A stretch of 64,000 nt of DNA from Pseudovibrio denitrificans JCM 12308. GTDB taxonomy: Bacteria; Pseudomonadota; Alphaproteobacteria; Rhizobiales; Stappiaceae. Shown one piece after another: positions 55,861 to 64,000 of this stretch; position 1 is the stretch's first letter, and every line of letters starts with the position of its first letter. The position numbers and the translations under genes are program-made. The notes beneath the pieces were generated by a model that was not told the origin of the DNA, ran no database searches, and saw nothing but the letters and a program-made list of their open reading frames with translations. The DNA lies in contig NZ_BAZK01000006.1 in NCBI RefSeq assembly GCF_001310815.1, forward strand, positions 248,001 to 312,000. Direction: 5' to 3'.

Positions 55861-56325
55861 TCAGACTTTCAGGGAGTTTTCAGGCAGTTCTGTTGGCAGG
55901 TCCTGCATGGTGATCTGGCCGGACTTCAGAAGCTCGCTCCAGCCTTGTGCGCGTTGGGCGAACTCGGTGAGGGCTGTGAAGAGATCACGGCGGTCCAGTC
56001 CATTGACCGGGATGTCCCAGAGCAGGGTGAGAGTTTTGTCTGTGTCTGCCAGCATGGCAAAGCGCAGGCTGCCTGTACCAGCCCATGACTGATTGACCTT
56101 GAGAAGATACGCCAGCAGCTCGGCTGGATCAGCTTCTGGAAGAGGAGCGAGCTCCGAGCTGATGGCAAGAGCGTGTCTGTCTTCTTCGAGAGTGGCGATC
56201 ACATCCAGACCCGTTGTGAACTGGAAGAGCCAGCTGTCGCGGTTTGGATCTGCAAAGGTAGATGCGTCCACGAGCAGATCGCTGACTTCCGTGATGAGCT
56301 TTGAGACTTCGTTGTGACTGACCAT
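55861..56325 (-). CDS. Type III secretion chaperone, CesT-like
   Basis: 154 residues, small and acidic, with the pattern of class I type III secretion chaperones: an N-terminal helix (VSKLITEVSDLL), two beta strands with a conserved Leu/Phe pattern (WLFQFTTGLDVIATLE), LLAYLLKVNQSWAGTGSLRF, and the final LLWDIPVNGLDRRDLFTALTEF with a long helix. These chaperones bind effector N-termini as dimers. ATG 56325 follows GGCGGA; the frame extends further upstream without signals. Gene order chaperone then effector is standard. A YbjN-like fold is the alternative. Confidence 0.72.
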   Translation of the reverse strand: MVSHNEVSKLITEVSDLLVDASTFADPNRDSWLFQFTTGLDVIATLEEDRHALAISSELAPLPEADPAELLAYLLKVNQSWAGTGSLRFAMLADTDKTLTLLWDIPVNGLDRRDLFTALTEFAQRAQGWSELLKSGQITMQDLPTELPENSLKV

Positions 56326-56509
56326 TGTTTCCGCCCTGTGTTTTCCTGAGGGTGTTTGCTCAGGAGCATTGATTGCCGCCGTCCACGGCGTTGTTCCTGC
56401 GAAAACAATAGGGGGAGGTGAGCTACGCAATTGTGCTGATCAGCATAGCTCACGGATGTTTGAACCAATGTATGTTGGTTCTTCGGTTTTAGAGGTGTTG
56501 TCCTAGGGC

Positions 56510-57415
56510 TTAGTGCAAGGCGTTTGTGAGTGCCTGTTGAACTGCGCTGATGGTTTCCTGCACGGACTTTGGGGGTAGGTTGTCGTAGGTGTGTACTGCG
56601 TAGATTGGGGTTGGTGCGGGATCTGCCAGTCCTGCAAGTGGCATCAGGCTGCCGGACTTGAGATCCTGCGCGATGCCGATATCCGGCAGCAGTGCGATGC
56701 CGAGGCCATTACGGGCAAAAGCTGCGATGGCCTCAATGGTGTTGGCCTTGACCGTGGAGCGGAAGCTGAGGTCAACAGGTTTGCTGTTCTGTTGGGTTGG
56801 CAGCTTATGCTTTACCACTGCGGGCTCTCTTGTATGGGCGATGTAGGGCAGAGACTGGACCCACTCCCAATAAGCAGGGGTGTCTGCTTTGGGTGCTTTC
56901 GCCAGCAGATCCGGTGCAGCGCACAGGATATCGTGCAGCGTGCCAATGCGGCGGGCCTGAAGGGTGCTGTCGGGCAACTGTCCTACGCTGATGGCAACAT
57001 CGATGCCTTCTGAGATCAGGTTTAACCGTTTGTCCTCCGCAATCACGGAAGGCTGTAGTGCTGGGAATTTTTGCGTCACGCTGGCAAGTGCGGGTGCAAC
57101 AACTGGTGCGATAAGCGCGTGCGGGGCTGTGATGGTGAGCGGGCCGGATGGTGTGGCGCCAAAGCTTTCCATCTCCGTTTCCGCTTGTTGGGAGAGAGCC
57201 AGAATTTCCTTGCAGCGCTGATAGTATCGCTCTCCCGCTGGTGTCAGTGACAGATGGCGTGTGGTGCGGATGGCAAGTTTCACATCAAGCTGCTCTTCCA
57301 GTCGCTTCAGGTTCTGGCTGACTGCCGACTTGGCGATGTTCAGCTCCTCCGATGCCCGGGTGATGGAGCCGGTTTCGACAACGGTGACGAATGAAAGCGG
57401 AAGGGCCGAGAGCAT
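56510..57415 (-). CDS. LysR-family transcription regulator
   Basis: 301 residues: helix-turn-helix SITRASEELNIAKSAVSQNLKRLE at about 17-40 and a LysR substrate-binding domain. It is divergent from the NTF2-like/VOC gene pair, with about 108 bases between starts, which suggests that it controls them. The target could also be the type III cassette. The effector is unknown. Confidence 0.9.
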   Translation of the reverse strand: MLSALPLSFVTVVETGSITRASEELNIAKSAVSQNLKRLEEQLDVKLAIRTTRHLSLTPAGERYYQRCKEILALSQQAETEMESFGATPSGPLTITAPHALIAPVVAPALASVTQKFPALQPSVIAEDKRLNLISEGIDVAISVGQLPDSTLQARRIGTLHDILCAAPDLLAKAPKADTPAYWEWVQSLPYIAHTREPAVVKHKLPTQQNSKPVDLSFRSTVKANTIEAIAAFARNGLGIALLPDIGIAQDLKSGSLMPLAGLADPAPTPIYAVHTYDNLPPKSVQETISAVQQALTNALH

Positions 57416-57523
57416 TACTGTTCTCCAAATGTGAATAGTGATTTCCAGAATAGCCTGTTTTTCGAATAATGAAAATGAACCAAAAGAAGCTCATCAACAT
57501 CGCATCTACATGGAGACCACGTG

Positions 57524-57982
57524 ATGACCTTCCTTAAATCTATCGCTCTTGCTGCAACCGTCGCAGTTGGATTGAGCGGACAGGCTCTGGCTGATGAAGC
57601 TGGTAAACTGGCAGAAGGGGAATACAAGCTCAGCACTGCTGTCGCCACTGCAAGCCGTGCCTGGCGTGATGCGTTCAACGCTGGCGACGCAAAAGCTGCT
57701 GCTGCTCTTTATGAAGAAGATGCTGTGATGGTGGTGAAGCCATTTGGCACCTTTAAAGGCCGTGCCCAGATTGAAGCGTTCTGGACCGATATCATCTCCA
57801 AGGGCTTTGATGATGTGGTTTACAGCGATACCGTCACCACTGTTCTGGACCAGACGTCTGCGCGTGTTGCAGCAAACTGGAAGATGAACAATGCCCATGG
57901 CATCATCACCAATGAGCATTGGGTTCTGCAGCCGGATGGCCGTGCGCTTCTGCGTGAGGACCACTTCGAAATCGCGCAATAA
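57524..57982 (+). CDS. Secreted NTF2-like (SnoaL/DUF4440) protein
   Basis: 152 residues, signal peptide ending at QALADE (about residue 24). The mature protein resembles NTF2-like folds: RAWRDAFNAGDAKAAAALYEEDAVMV and FKGRAQIEAFW. Such proteins act as small binding or enzyme domains; the role is unknown. ATG 57524 follows GGAG. It precedes the VOC gene by 39 bases. Confidence 0.82.
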   Translation: MTFLKSIALAATVAVGLSGQALADEAGKLAEGEYKLSTAVATASRAWRDAFNAGDAKAAAALYEEDAVMVVKPFGTFKGRAQIEAFWTDIISKGFDDVVYSDTVTTVLDQTSARVAANWKMNNAHGIITNEHWVLQPDGRALLREDHFEIAQ

Positions 57983-58021
57983 GTGACAGAAGCCCAACAC
58001 CCTGAAACAAGGACACTTCCC

Positions 58022-58759
58022 ATGGCAAAGCTCGATACTCTTCGTTTGCGTGTTCGTGATGCGGCAGCGCTGAAGCGGTTTTACTGCGATGTTCTGGGCA
58101 TGTCTGATCAGGGTGATGGGCGTATTGGCTATACGCCGGAGCAAGTAGCGCTCCGGTTTGAAGAGGTGGGCGGAGCGTATCGCCCTCAGCCCACCGATCT
58201 TTACTGGAAGATTGCAATCTCAGTGCCCAACATCGAGCTGGCTTGCGCCCAGTTGCGGGCACACGGCGTGCCGGTGACAGAGCCACAGCAGTTTCGGGAT
58301 GTAGGATACCTTGCCAAGTTCACCGACCCGGAAGGGTTCACTATTGAGCTGATTGATCATCACTTCCAAGGTGAGCGTCCTGAGGAAGAGCATGATCAGA
58401 CCTTGCTGGGCGGTGGCCCGCACATCTCACTGGTGACCTTGCGCTGTGCGGATATCGCCGCAGTTGAACCAGACCTCCTCAACGCAGGCATGACACCGCT
58501 TTCCGTTCAGCCCGTCGAGCCCTACGGCTTTACGCTCTACTTCTACGCCTTCACTTCTGAGCAGCCTCCCAACGCTAACTTCACTGCCGTTGAGAACCGC
58601 TACTGGACCTATCAGCGTCCCTACACAGTGCTGGAAATCCAGCATGTCTCAGCGATGCAAGAAGAGATGCAGCCAGACACAGAAGTCTCCGGTTATGAAG
58701 GCCTGACGGTTTCTGGCGCTTCCTTGGCTTTAAACCGTCTGCGGATCAGCTCTGAGTAA
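58022..58759 (+). CDS. VOC-family protein (glyoxalase/dioxygenase-like)
   Basis: 245 residues with two vicinal-oxygen-chelate domains (DTLRLRVRDAAALKRFYCDVLGM and HISLVTLRCADIAAV). In the first domain FTDPEGFTIELIDHH contains the usual metal-ligand Glu of the family. Members include extradiol dioxygenases and glyoxalases; the substrate is unknown. ATG 58022 follows AAGGA; the frame is open from GTG 57983. It is likely co-transcribed with the NTF2-like gene and controlled by the divergent LysR. Confidence 0.83.
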   Translation: MAKLDTLRLRVRDAAALKRFYCDVLGMSDQGDGRIGYTPEQVALRFEEVGGAYRPQPTDLYWKIAISVPNIELACAQLRAHGVPVTEPQQFRDVGYLAKFTDPEGFTIELIDHHFQGERPEEEHDQTLLGGGPHISLVTLRCADIAAVEPDLLNAGMTPLSVQPVEPYGFTLYFYAFTSEQPPNANFTAVENRYWTYQRPYTVLEIQHVSAMQEEMQPDTEVSGYEGLTVSGASLALNRLRISSE

Positions 58760-58760
58760 T

Positions 58761-59461
58761 CTAGCTGACCTTCAACCAGCGGAATGCGCGGTTTAGATAG
58801 GCGGCGCCATCTGAAGTTACCGGATTGCCATGGGCGATCACGACAGCTTTTGAAGGCCAGTTGAGCACTTTCTTGAGTGCTTCGCGGGCGGTCGCTTTGT
58901 CCCGAAAGGCAACACGGAACTTGCGGGGGACGCTTGGGGTGGTTCTGTCATCAAGTCCAGCCGCGCGATGAGGGCGCGCCAGCCTTTGAACCATCCTTTT
59001 GGAAACTGCTGCAGAAGGTCTGTGAACAGAGTGGTTCCGCTGGCTTTGTGAAAGAACACCACCTCAGTGGTGATGGAGTTGCCGCCAACCACGCACTGTT
59101 CAATCTCATCCTGCCAATCTGCCGGGGCTTCATCGCTTAACGTTGAAGCAAAAGAGAGATCTGGCCGCTTTTCTGCCAGGCTGGGAGCTGCATGGAGTTT
59201 GGCTTCTGGATACGCCTGCGCCCATTCCGTGAGGAAACTGTCGTGCAGGTGGTTGGGGGCGATGATGTGGCGAACAGGGCCAAGGGCATCAATCTCGCCT
59301 TTCAGATCTTCCGTCAAAGCGATGGGAGACCAGATGAAGAGCTCTCCACCTTGCAAGCGGATGACCGCCATGCGGGTTGAATACTGAAAGCCGAGAGCAG
59401 CTGTGATGACTGGTCCATTTGCCAGCCATAATTCCGGAGCGAATGAGAGCAGTGATGACAT
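58761..59461 (-). CDS. DUF4336-like protein, frame broken near 58957
   Basis: About 233 residues after repair. The N-terminal part (PELWLANGPVITAALGFQYSTRM, APNHLHDSFLTEWAQAYPEAK) matches a hydrolase-like domain found in DUF4336 proteins. The reading frame breaks at GCGGCTGGAC (minus strand), where one G is missing from a GGG run, and continues as RLGLDDRTTPSVPRKFRVAF to the stop at 58761. It is convergent with the VOC gene; the two stop codons are one base apart. Confidence 0.75.
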
Positions 59462-59835
59462 GACATTCCCCAGTGTGGATGTCTGGCGTCTGGAGCAAGA
59501 CGCCGTATGGTCACTACACTAGGGTATCTGGCTGATGTGTGAAACATTCAATTTCCGCCAAATTTGCGGCTGTTTCGGTCAGGCTGGCAGCTTACCAAGC
59601 GCGTTTCTGGCTCTTTAGCAAAATTGAATAAAGTATAGGTGGAATGCCCTATAATATATCCACAGTCACAAATACGCGGTTTGGCAGCAAAACGTTTACT
59701 TATATCTCACGATAAACTAAGCGAGGCTTTGTAAGGCTTCCTGTCTTATTAGGAATTGTCGCGTATGCCTCTTATACATCGCATGACAATTGCCAGTAGA
59801 CCACACTGATTTACTTCTTGAAGGACGCTAAGACT
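59462..59835. other. Divergent intergenic region before the SLC13 permease
   Basis: 374 bases, AT-rich in its middle. It must hold promoters for the DUF4336 gene (-) and the permease (+). It carries AATATATCCACAG near 59650, similar to the ATATATCACAG operator before the hydroxyproline genes but with one extra base. No gene or terminator is seen. Confidence 0.5.
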
Positions 59836-61675
59836 ATGTCTTGGGAAATGCTCTTCACCTTCTTCGTACTTTTTGCAGCTGTCATTTTGTTTGTCACCGA
59901 CAAGCTGAGGTTGGATCTTGTTGCGATCATGGTCATGCTGGCCCTTGGGCTTTCTGGTATTCTAACACCTTCTGAGATGCTCTCAGGATTTGGGTCGACG
60001 GTGGTCATTCTGATTGCCGGGCTGTTCATCGTGGGGGAAGCGCTGGCGCAGACGGGTATCTCTTACGCGGTTGGCGACAAGATTGTGCAGGTTGCTGGCG
60101 ATCAGGAATGGAAGCTGATCGTGCTGCTGATGCTGACGGTTGCGGCGCTTGCTTCTGTCATGAGCGTGACCGGGGCAGGGGCGATCTTCATTCCCGTGGC
60201 GATCCGGCTTGCGAGCCGCTCCAACCTTTCTCCCTCCCGATTGCTGATGCCGCTGGCTTATGGCGCGTTGATTGGCGGGATGCTGACCCTGATTGGTACC
60301 CCGCCCAACTTGATTGCCAATGCGCAGCTGCAAAATGCCGGGATGGAGCCGTTCAACTTCTTCATCTTCACGCCGATCGGGTTGGTGATCCTGATTGTGG
60401 CCGTGGTCTATATGCTGGTGTATGGGCGGCTGTTCTTGCGCGGTCAGCAACGGCCTCAGGGCGCGACGGAGCAGGGGCGGCGGACACTGCAGGGTTTCCT
60501 GGAAGCCTATGATATTGAAGATAAGATCGTTCGCCTGCGGGTGAACGAGGAATCTGAGCTGGTTGGCCAGACTGTTGTGAGCGCGAAGCTGCGCCGCCGG
60601 ATTGGGCTGACGCTGTTCGGGCTGGAATATACCTCCTCCACGACCAAGCGGCTGAAGGTGACCTCCACGCAGACAAACCGGGCCTTCAAGGCCGGTGATA
60701 TTGTGTTTGGTGTGATGCAGGAACCGATCAGTGCAGATGTGTTTGCCTGCATCGGGCTGGAGCTGTTGCCGATGGGAGAGGAGGGGCATCACCTTTCCGC
60801 TCGTGAGCTGGGCATGGCTGACTTGATTGTGGCGCCGGATTCCAAACTGATTGGCCGCAAGATCAGCGGTGCGGGGTTCCGGACCAACCACAGCCTGAGT
60901 GTTGTGGGGCTTATCCGCAAAGGAGAGGCGCTGCATGGGAACTTCGGGAATATCGAGCTGAAGTTTGGAGACCAGTTGCTTGTGGTTGGGGACTGGGAAA
61001 ACATCGGCAAGCTGCAAACGGCGCGTGAGAACTTTTTGCTGCTGGCGTTTCCTGAAGAGATCAAGAACTATCTGCCGCGCCGCCGATTGGCGCCGGTTGC
61101 GCTGGGTATTTTGATGCTGATGCTTGTGCTGATTATCTTCCGCGTGGTGCCAAGTGTGACGGCGGTGGTTCTGGCGGCGACTGCCATGGTGTGTGCGGGC
61201 TGCGTGTCCGTCAATCGGGCGTACTCTTCCATAAACTGGCCCAGTTTGGTGCTGATTGCGGGGATGATCCCGATGGCGACGGCGCTGGAGAAGACGGGTG
61301 GGCTGCTGTTGATCGTGGATCAGATCATCGCGCTTTATGGGGACAGCTCTCCGTATATCATGCTGATGTTCGCTGTTTTTGCTGACCTCTGTTTTCAGCC
61401 AGTTTACGTCGAACACGGCGACGGCGGTGTTGATTGCGCCGGTTGCGTTTGAGGTGGCCTCGATCATGGGGGTGCAGCCAGAGCCGTTTTTGATGAGTGT
61501 GGCGATTGCGGCGTCCACGGCGTTCTGTACGCCGGTGGCCTCGCCGATCAACACGCTGGTTATGGGGCCGGGGAACTATCGGTTTAAGGATTACGTGGTG
61601 ATTGGGGTGCCGTTGCAGATCATGGCACTGGCGATTGCGACTTTGCTCATTCCGGTGTTCCTGCCGTTTTACTGA
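59836..61675 (+). CDS. SLC13-type permease with TrkA-C domains, frame broken near 61379
   Basis: About 612 residues after repair. N-terminal half: citrate/sulfate-permease-like helices with GTPPNLIANAQLQ. A soluble middle part (about 220-420) holds two TrkA-C-type domains (VRLRVNEESELVGQTVVSAKL and IVAPDSKLIGRKISGAGF). A second set of helices ends with a break: the T-run in GCTGTTTTTGCTG has one T too many, then LLTSVFSQFTSNTATAVLIAPVAFE continues to 61675. ATG 59836 follows AAGGA. The transported ion is probably sulfate or a dicarboxylate. Confidence 0.85.
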
Positions 61676-62731
61676 TCAGCTCAGGTTCAGGATCCAGTCT
61701 TCGTATTGCCGGCCCTGCTGGCTCTGCGCGCGTGCGGCGGTGGTGATGTCGTCCAGGCGGGCGCGGACGTCGCGGGGGGAGAAGCCGAAGTTGTGTTTGA
61801 ACATGCGGCTGAAGCTGCTCTCATTGGTAAAGCCGAAATCCAAAGCCACCTGATAGGTTGCTCTGTGGGTGTTGCGCGGGTCCATCAAGGCGCGCAGTAC
61901 GGCCTTCATGCGTCTGTCGCGGATGTATTTGCTGACACCGCCGTAGGGCAGAAACAGCTCGTAGAGTTTGCTGCGCGAGACGTTGACGGCGCCGGTGAGA
62001 AGGTCTGGCGAGAGGTTGGGGTTGGTGAGGTTGGCTTCTATGATACGGCGGGCTCTGGTCATCAGGGCCAGATTGACGCCATCGCGGCCAGCCTCGCTGT
62101 CATGGGGGACGCCGTTCAGGCAGGCGGCGATCAGGCCCATGGTTGCGGGCACCACTTGCTGCGCTTGCTGCATATCCAGTTTGTTGCTTTGGGCGCTGAT
62201 GGATGAGATGTGCTCGCGCAGGATCTGGTTCAGCGGATGGGCTGCGGGCAGGGTTTTCAGATTGCAGTCGTCCGGGCCTTGCAGCAGAGGGGCGAGCTGT
62301 TCGCGGGCGATGAGGATGGAGCGGTTGCTGTAGCTGCGTGAGAAAGAGCCGCCTTCCTGCGAGAAATCCAGAAAGATGGTGTCGCCCTTGCCCAGTGTGA
62401 CGCTTCTGTCGCCAGCGTAGAACTCGGCCTCGCCTTCATCATGAACCATCAGCAGGTAGTGATCCACGCCGTCTTTGGCCATCGCAGCGTTGGTGCGGTT
62501 GGCGATGTGGGCCTGTGCGGTGACTTGTGAAAGCATGATGGAGCCGAACAGGACGGATTTGACTTCGCCGAAGAAGTCGAGCTGATCATCGCCGCTGTGG
62601 AGCTCTGCCTCGCACAGGCAGGCTAGACTTTCCCGCCAGACAGCGAACCTGTCTTTTTGTCTGATGGACTCCAGAGAAAATGAGTTCCTCGGAAGACGAG
62701 AAATAGTTTCTCCCTGAATGACCTCACTCAC
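61676..62731 (-). CDS. AraC-family transcription regulator
   Basis: 351 residues with an N-terminal ligand domain (AraC-binding-like, EAEFYAGDRSVTLGKGD) and a C-terminal AraC helix-turn-helix pair (LLTGAVNVSRSKLYELFLPYGG and DFGFTNESSFSRMFKHNFGFSPRDVR). The start is GTG 62731. Its stop is directly adjacent to the stop of the SLC13 gene on the other strand. Its own upstream region contains TGTGATATAT, related to the hydroxyproline operator. Confidence 0.88.
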   Translation of the reverse strand: MSEVIQGETISRLPRNSFSLESIRQKDRFAVWRESLACLCEAELHSGDDQLDFFGEVKSVLFGSIMLSQVTAQAHIANRTNAAMAKDGVDHYLLMVHDEGEAEFYAGDRSVTLGKGDTIFLDFSQEGGSFSRSYSNRSILIAREQLAPLLQGPDDCNLKTLPAAHPLNQILREHISSISAQSNKLDMQQAQQVVPATMGLIAACLNGVPHDSEAGRDGVNLALMTRARRIIEANLTNPNLSPDLLTGAVNVSRSKLYELFLPYGGVSKYIRDRRMKAVLRALMDPRNTHRATYQVALDFGFTNESSFSRMFKHNFGFSPRDVRARLDDITTAARAQSQQGRQYEDWILNLS

Positions 62732-63022
62732 CAGCCCCGCTCCTGTCCCCTGAATGCCTCTACCCTACATCTTATGTGATATATTTGACAGTAATACAAC
62801 TGAGGGATGAGCTGACGTCGCGGGTGTAATTCTCAGTGTTGGGCTTAGAGTACTGGCGCTTCACAGCAGTTGCTGGCGGTTGGGTTTTACCACTTGCGAT
62901 CGGTGTTGTGTGGGGAGCAGGTTTGCTATCTGCGCGCTCGATATTTTGGAATAGTGCGATGGGTTGGGGAACTCTAGAGTTGCGATGTCAACTCAAACGC
63001 ACATGAGCAATGCGGTGGTGGG

Positions 63023-63445
63023 ATGCTTTATCTTGGGTTTAAAGGCAGGTTGGGCAGAGCGAAGTTCTGGTTGCTGAGTTTGTCATGGACTGGTTTGCTT
63101 TTGTCTACTCTTTTGTATGTGGTCCATCCGCTCGAAATTGGTTCTGACACTGTTAAGTTTTCGCTCGTGGCTCTTTTGTTTGCAGCCTTCTACTACATCC
63201 AGCTCTCTTTGTTGGTCAGGCGCTTGCACGATATTGGCAAGTCTGGCTGGTGGTATATTCCTTACTTCTTCATTCCCACAACCTACCTCCGCTTTTTCAA
63301 TCAAAACCCAGAGTATGAAGCCCCACTTATTGTCACTATTCTGATTGTTTTATTGGCTATCTTTGGCATGCTGAACGCCGGTTTTGCTGCGGGGACCAAG
63401 GGGCCGAACAAGTATGATGTGGAGCCGGCCCCGGTCGCTGCGTGA
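63023..63445 (+). CDS. DUF805 membrane protein
   Basis: 140 residues with four hydrophobic helices. It shows the family pattern: FKGRLGRAKFWLLSL at the start, RRLHDIGKSGWWYI in the middle and GTKGPNKYD at the end. The function of DUF805 proteins is unknown. A GGTGGTGGG precedes the ATG. Confidence 0.9.
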   Translation: MLYLGFKGRLGRAKFWLLSLSWTGLLLSTLLYVVHPLEIGSDTVKFSLVALLFAAFYYIQLSLLVRRLHDIGKSGWWYIPYFFIPTTYLRFFNQNPEYEAPLIVTILIVLLAIFGMLNAGFAAGTKGPNKYDVEPAPVAA

Positions 63446-63623
63446 GCTGGGATAACCTTTGTCCAGGAGGTTTGGACGAAAAAAATTATTTCTGGAATGG
63501 CTTGATAGCCACATAAAAACGCTTGCAACAACATGCGATCCAGACTGCTGCTTACCAGTTATCTGTTTTAGTAAAAGTAACTAAGCTAACTCAAAGCACG
63601 CGACACCTCTGGAGTTGAGGTAC

Positions 63624-64000
63624 TTATGTCTGCGGAGTGACATCTCTAGATAAACGGCCCGCTTGAGCGATGAGATCGGGATACTCAAGGATAACTGATG
63701 GCATTTGAGCGCGACCTTGTCTTACTCCACCGTAAAGTATCTGTAACTCTTGGGAGTAGACGCGTGCAATCGCTCCTTGCCATGCTACCTTGGGTGCTCC
63801 GTCATTGGCAGACCAGATATCTTCACCGGCTGTGCTAAACAAACTTAGGATTGTCCCAATCGAAGCGTCAGAAGGCTTAATCTTACTATACCCACCTGAA
63901 GTCTCGCTAAATTCGCCATTTATTATCAGATTTTGGCCTTGCTTTCTTGGCTCTAAACTTCTTAGTCGTTCATCTTCTAAGTTGTTCTTAGCTAAGTCTT
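63624..64000 (-). CDS. C-terminal end of a gene that continues beyond the window
   Basis: The minus-strand frame is open from the right edge to TGA at 63624, giving 125 or more residues without a start inside the window. Residues read, among others, NLIINGEFSETSGGYSKIKP, TILSLFSTAGEDIWSAND and VILEYPDLIAQAGRLSRDV. No family recognised. Codon use is more AT-rich than in the neighbours. It ends about 178 bases from the DUF805 gene, with the plus-strand side of the gap holding nothing I recognise. Confidence 0.55.
   Translation of the reverse strand, partial: DLAKNNLEDERLRSLEPRKQGQNLIINGEFSETSGGYSKIKPSDASIGTILSLFSTAGEDIWSANDGAPKVAWQGAIARVYSQELQILYGGVRQGRAQMPSVILEYPDLIAQAGRLSRDVTPQT

Noticed and set aside
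59983..61554. 523-codon open frame on the minus strand inside the SLC13 permease gene
   Set aside because: It lies antisense to a well-conserved transporter, is rich in His/Arg/Gln/Asn as expected from the complement of helix codons, and has no family resemblance.
1..64000. Insertion sequences, prophage, integrase, CRISPR arrays, replication origin
   Set aside because: No transposase, integrase or phage-like product, no regularly spaced repeats and no dnaA-box cluster were seen.

Overview
This 64 kb window reads as an ordinary chromosomal stretch of a free-living alphaproteobacterium. The markers are ctrA and chpT, a serC-serA pair with a structured serC leader, an EipA (DUF1134) envelope protein, rpoH, and the tol-pal-cpoB-tilS-ftsH-glmM order. 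Moderate GC content, a type III secretion chaperone, a hydroxyproline pathway and the overall gene set make a marine Pseudovibrio/Stappiaceae-like member of the Hyphomicrobiales my best guess. That placement is inference only. I see no insertion sequence, prophage, CRISPR array, rRNA or plasmid feature.

Layout. 1-8.3 kb: cell envelope and division genes tolB, pal, cpoB, tilS, ftsH, glmM. 8.5-13.6 kb: an outer membrane beta-barrel protein, then serine synthesis (serC, serA) and an M42 peptidase. 13.7-18.1 kb: a drug/metabolite exporter, purA and a conserved single-pass membrane protein. 18.2-20.2 kb: a TPP riboswitch followed by permease and binding-protein genes of a thiamine-pyrimidine transporter that lacks an ATPase gene here. 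20.3-25.3 kb: a CHASE2 protein with a degenerate cyclase domain, rpoH, rluD and two identical tRNA-Glu genes. 25.5-29.7 kb: a GlpR-like regulator, envelope proteins and a YHS-domain protein. 29.8-36.5 kb: chpT and a chemotaxis operon (cheA-REC, cheW, cheY, cheB, cheR). 36.6-39.1 kb: a secreted metallo-beta-lactamase-fold protein, a second exporter and a TrmO-like protein. 39.3-45.2 kb: ctrA, divergent from fliI-fliJ, then a PqiA-like protein and a large MscS channel. 45.4-48.8 kb: glpD and glpK. 48.9-52.3 kb: three genes for hydroxyproline breakdown. 52.7-56.3 kb: a putative type III secretion chaperone with two candidate secreted proteins, one a flavoprotein-like oxidoreductase. 56.5-64 kb: LysR, NTF2-like, VOC, DUF4336, SLC13 permease, AraC and DUF805 genes, and the end of a gene that continues past the right edge.

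Two themes deserve attention. First, seven otherwise intact genes (cpoB, serC, cheW, an exporter with two breaks, glpK, a DUF4336 gene and an SLC13 permease) are each broken by single-base length changes in short homopolymers. Because serC, cpoB and glpK are housekeeping or catabolic genes with full-length, well-conserved remnants, base-calling or consensus error is more likely than decay. Second, the 52.7-56.3 kb cassette looks like a chaperone-effector locus whose main cargo resembles a two-dinucleotide-domain flavoprotein, an unusual activity for a type III substrate. The cell-cycle phosphorelay (ctrA, chpT), flagellar export (fliI, fliJ) and chemotaxis genes lie within 13 kb of each other, which suggests coordinated control of motility and cell cycle.
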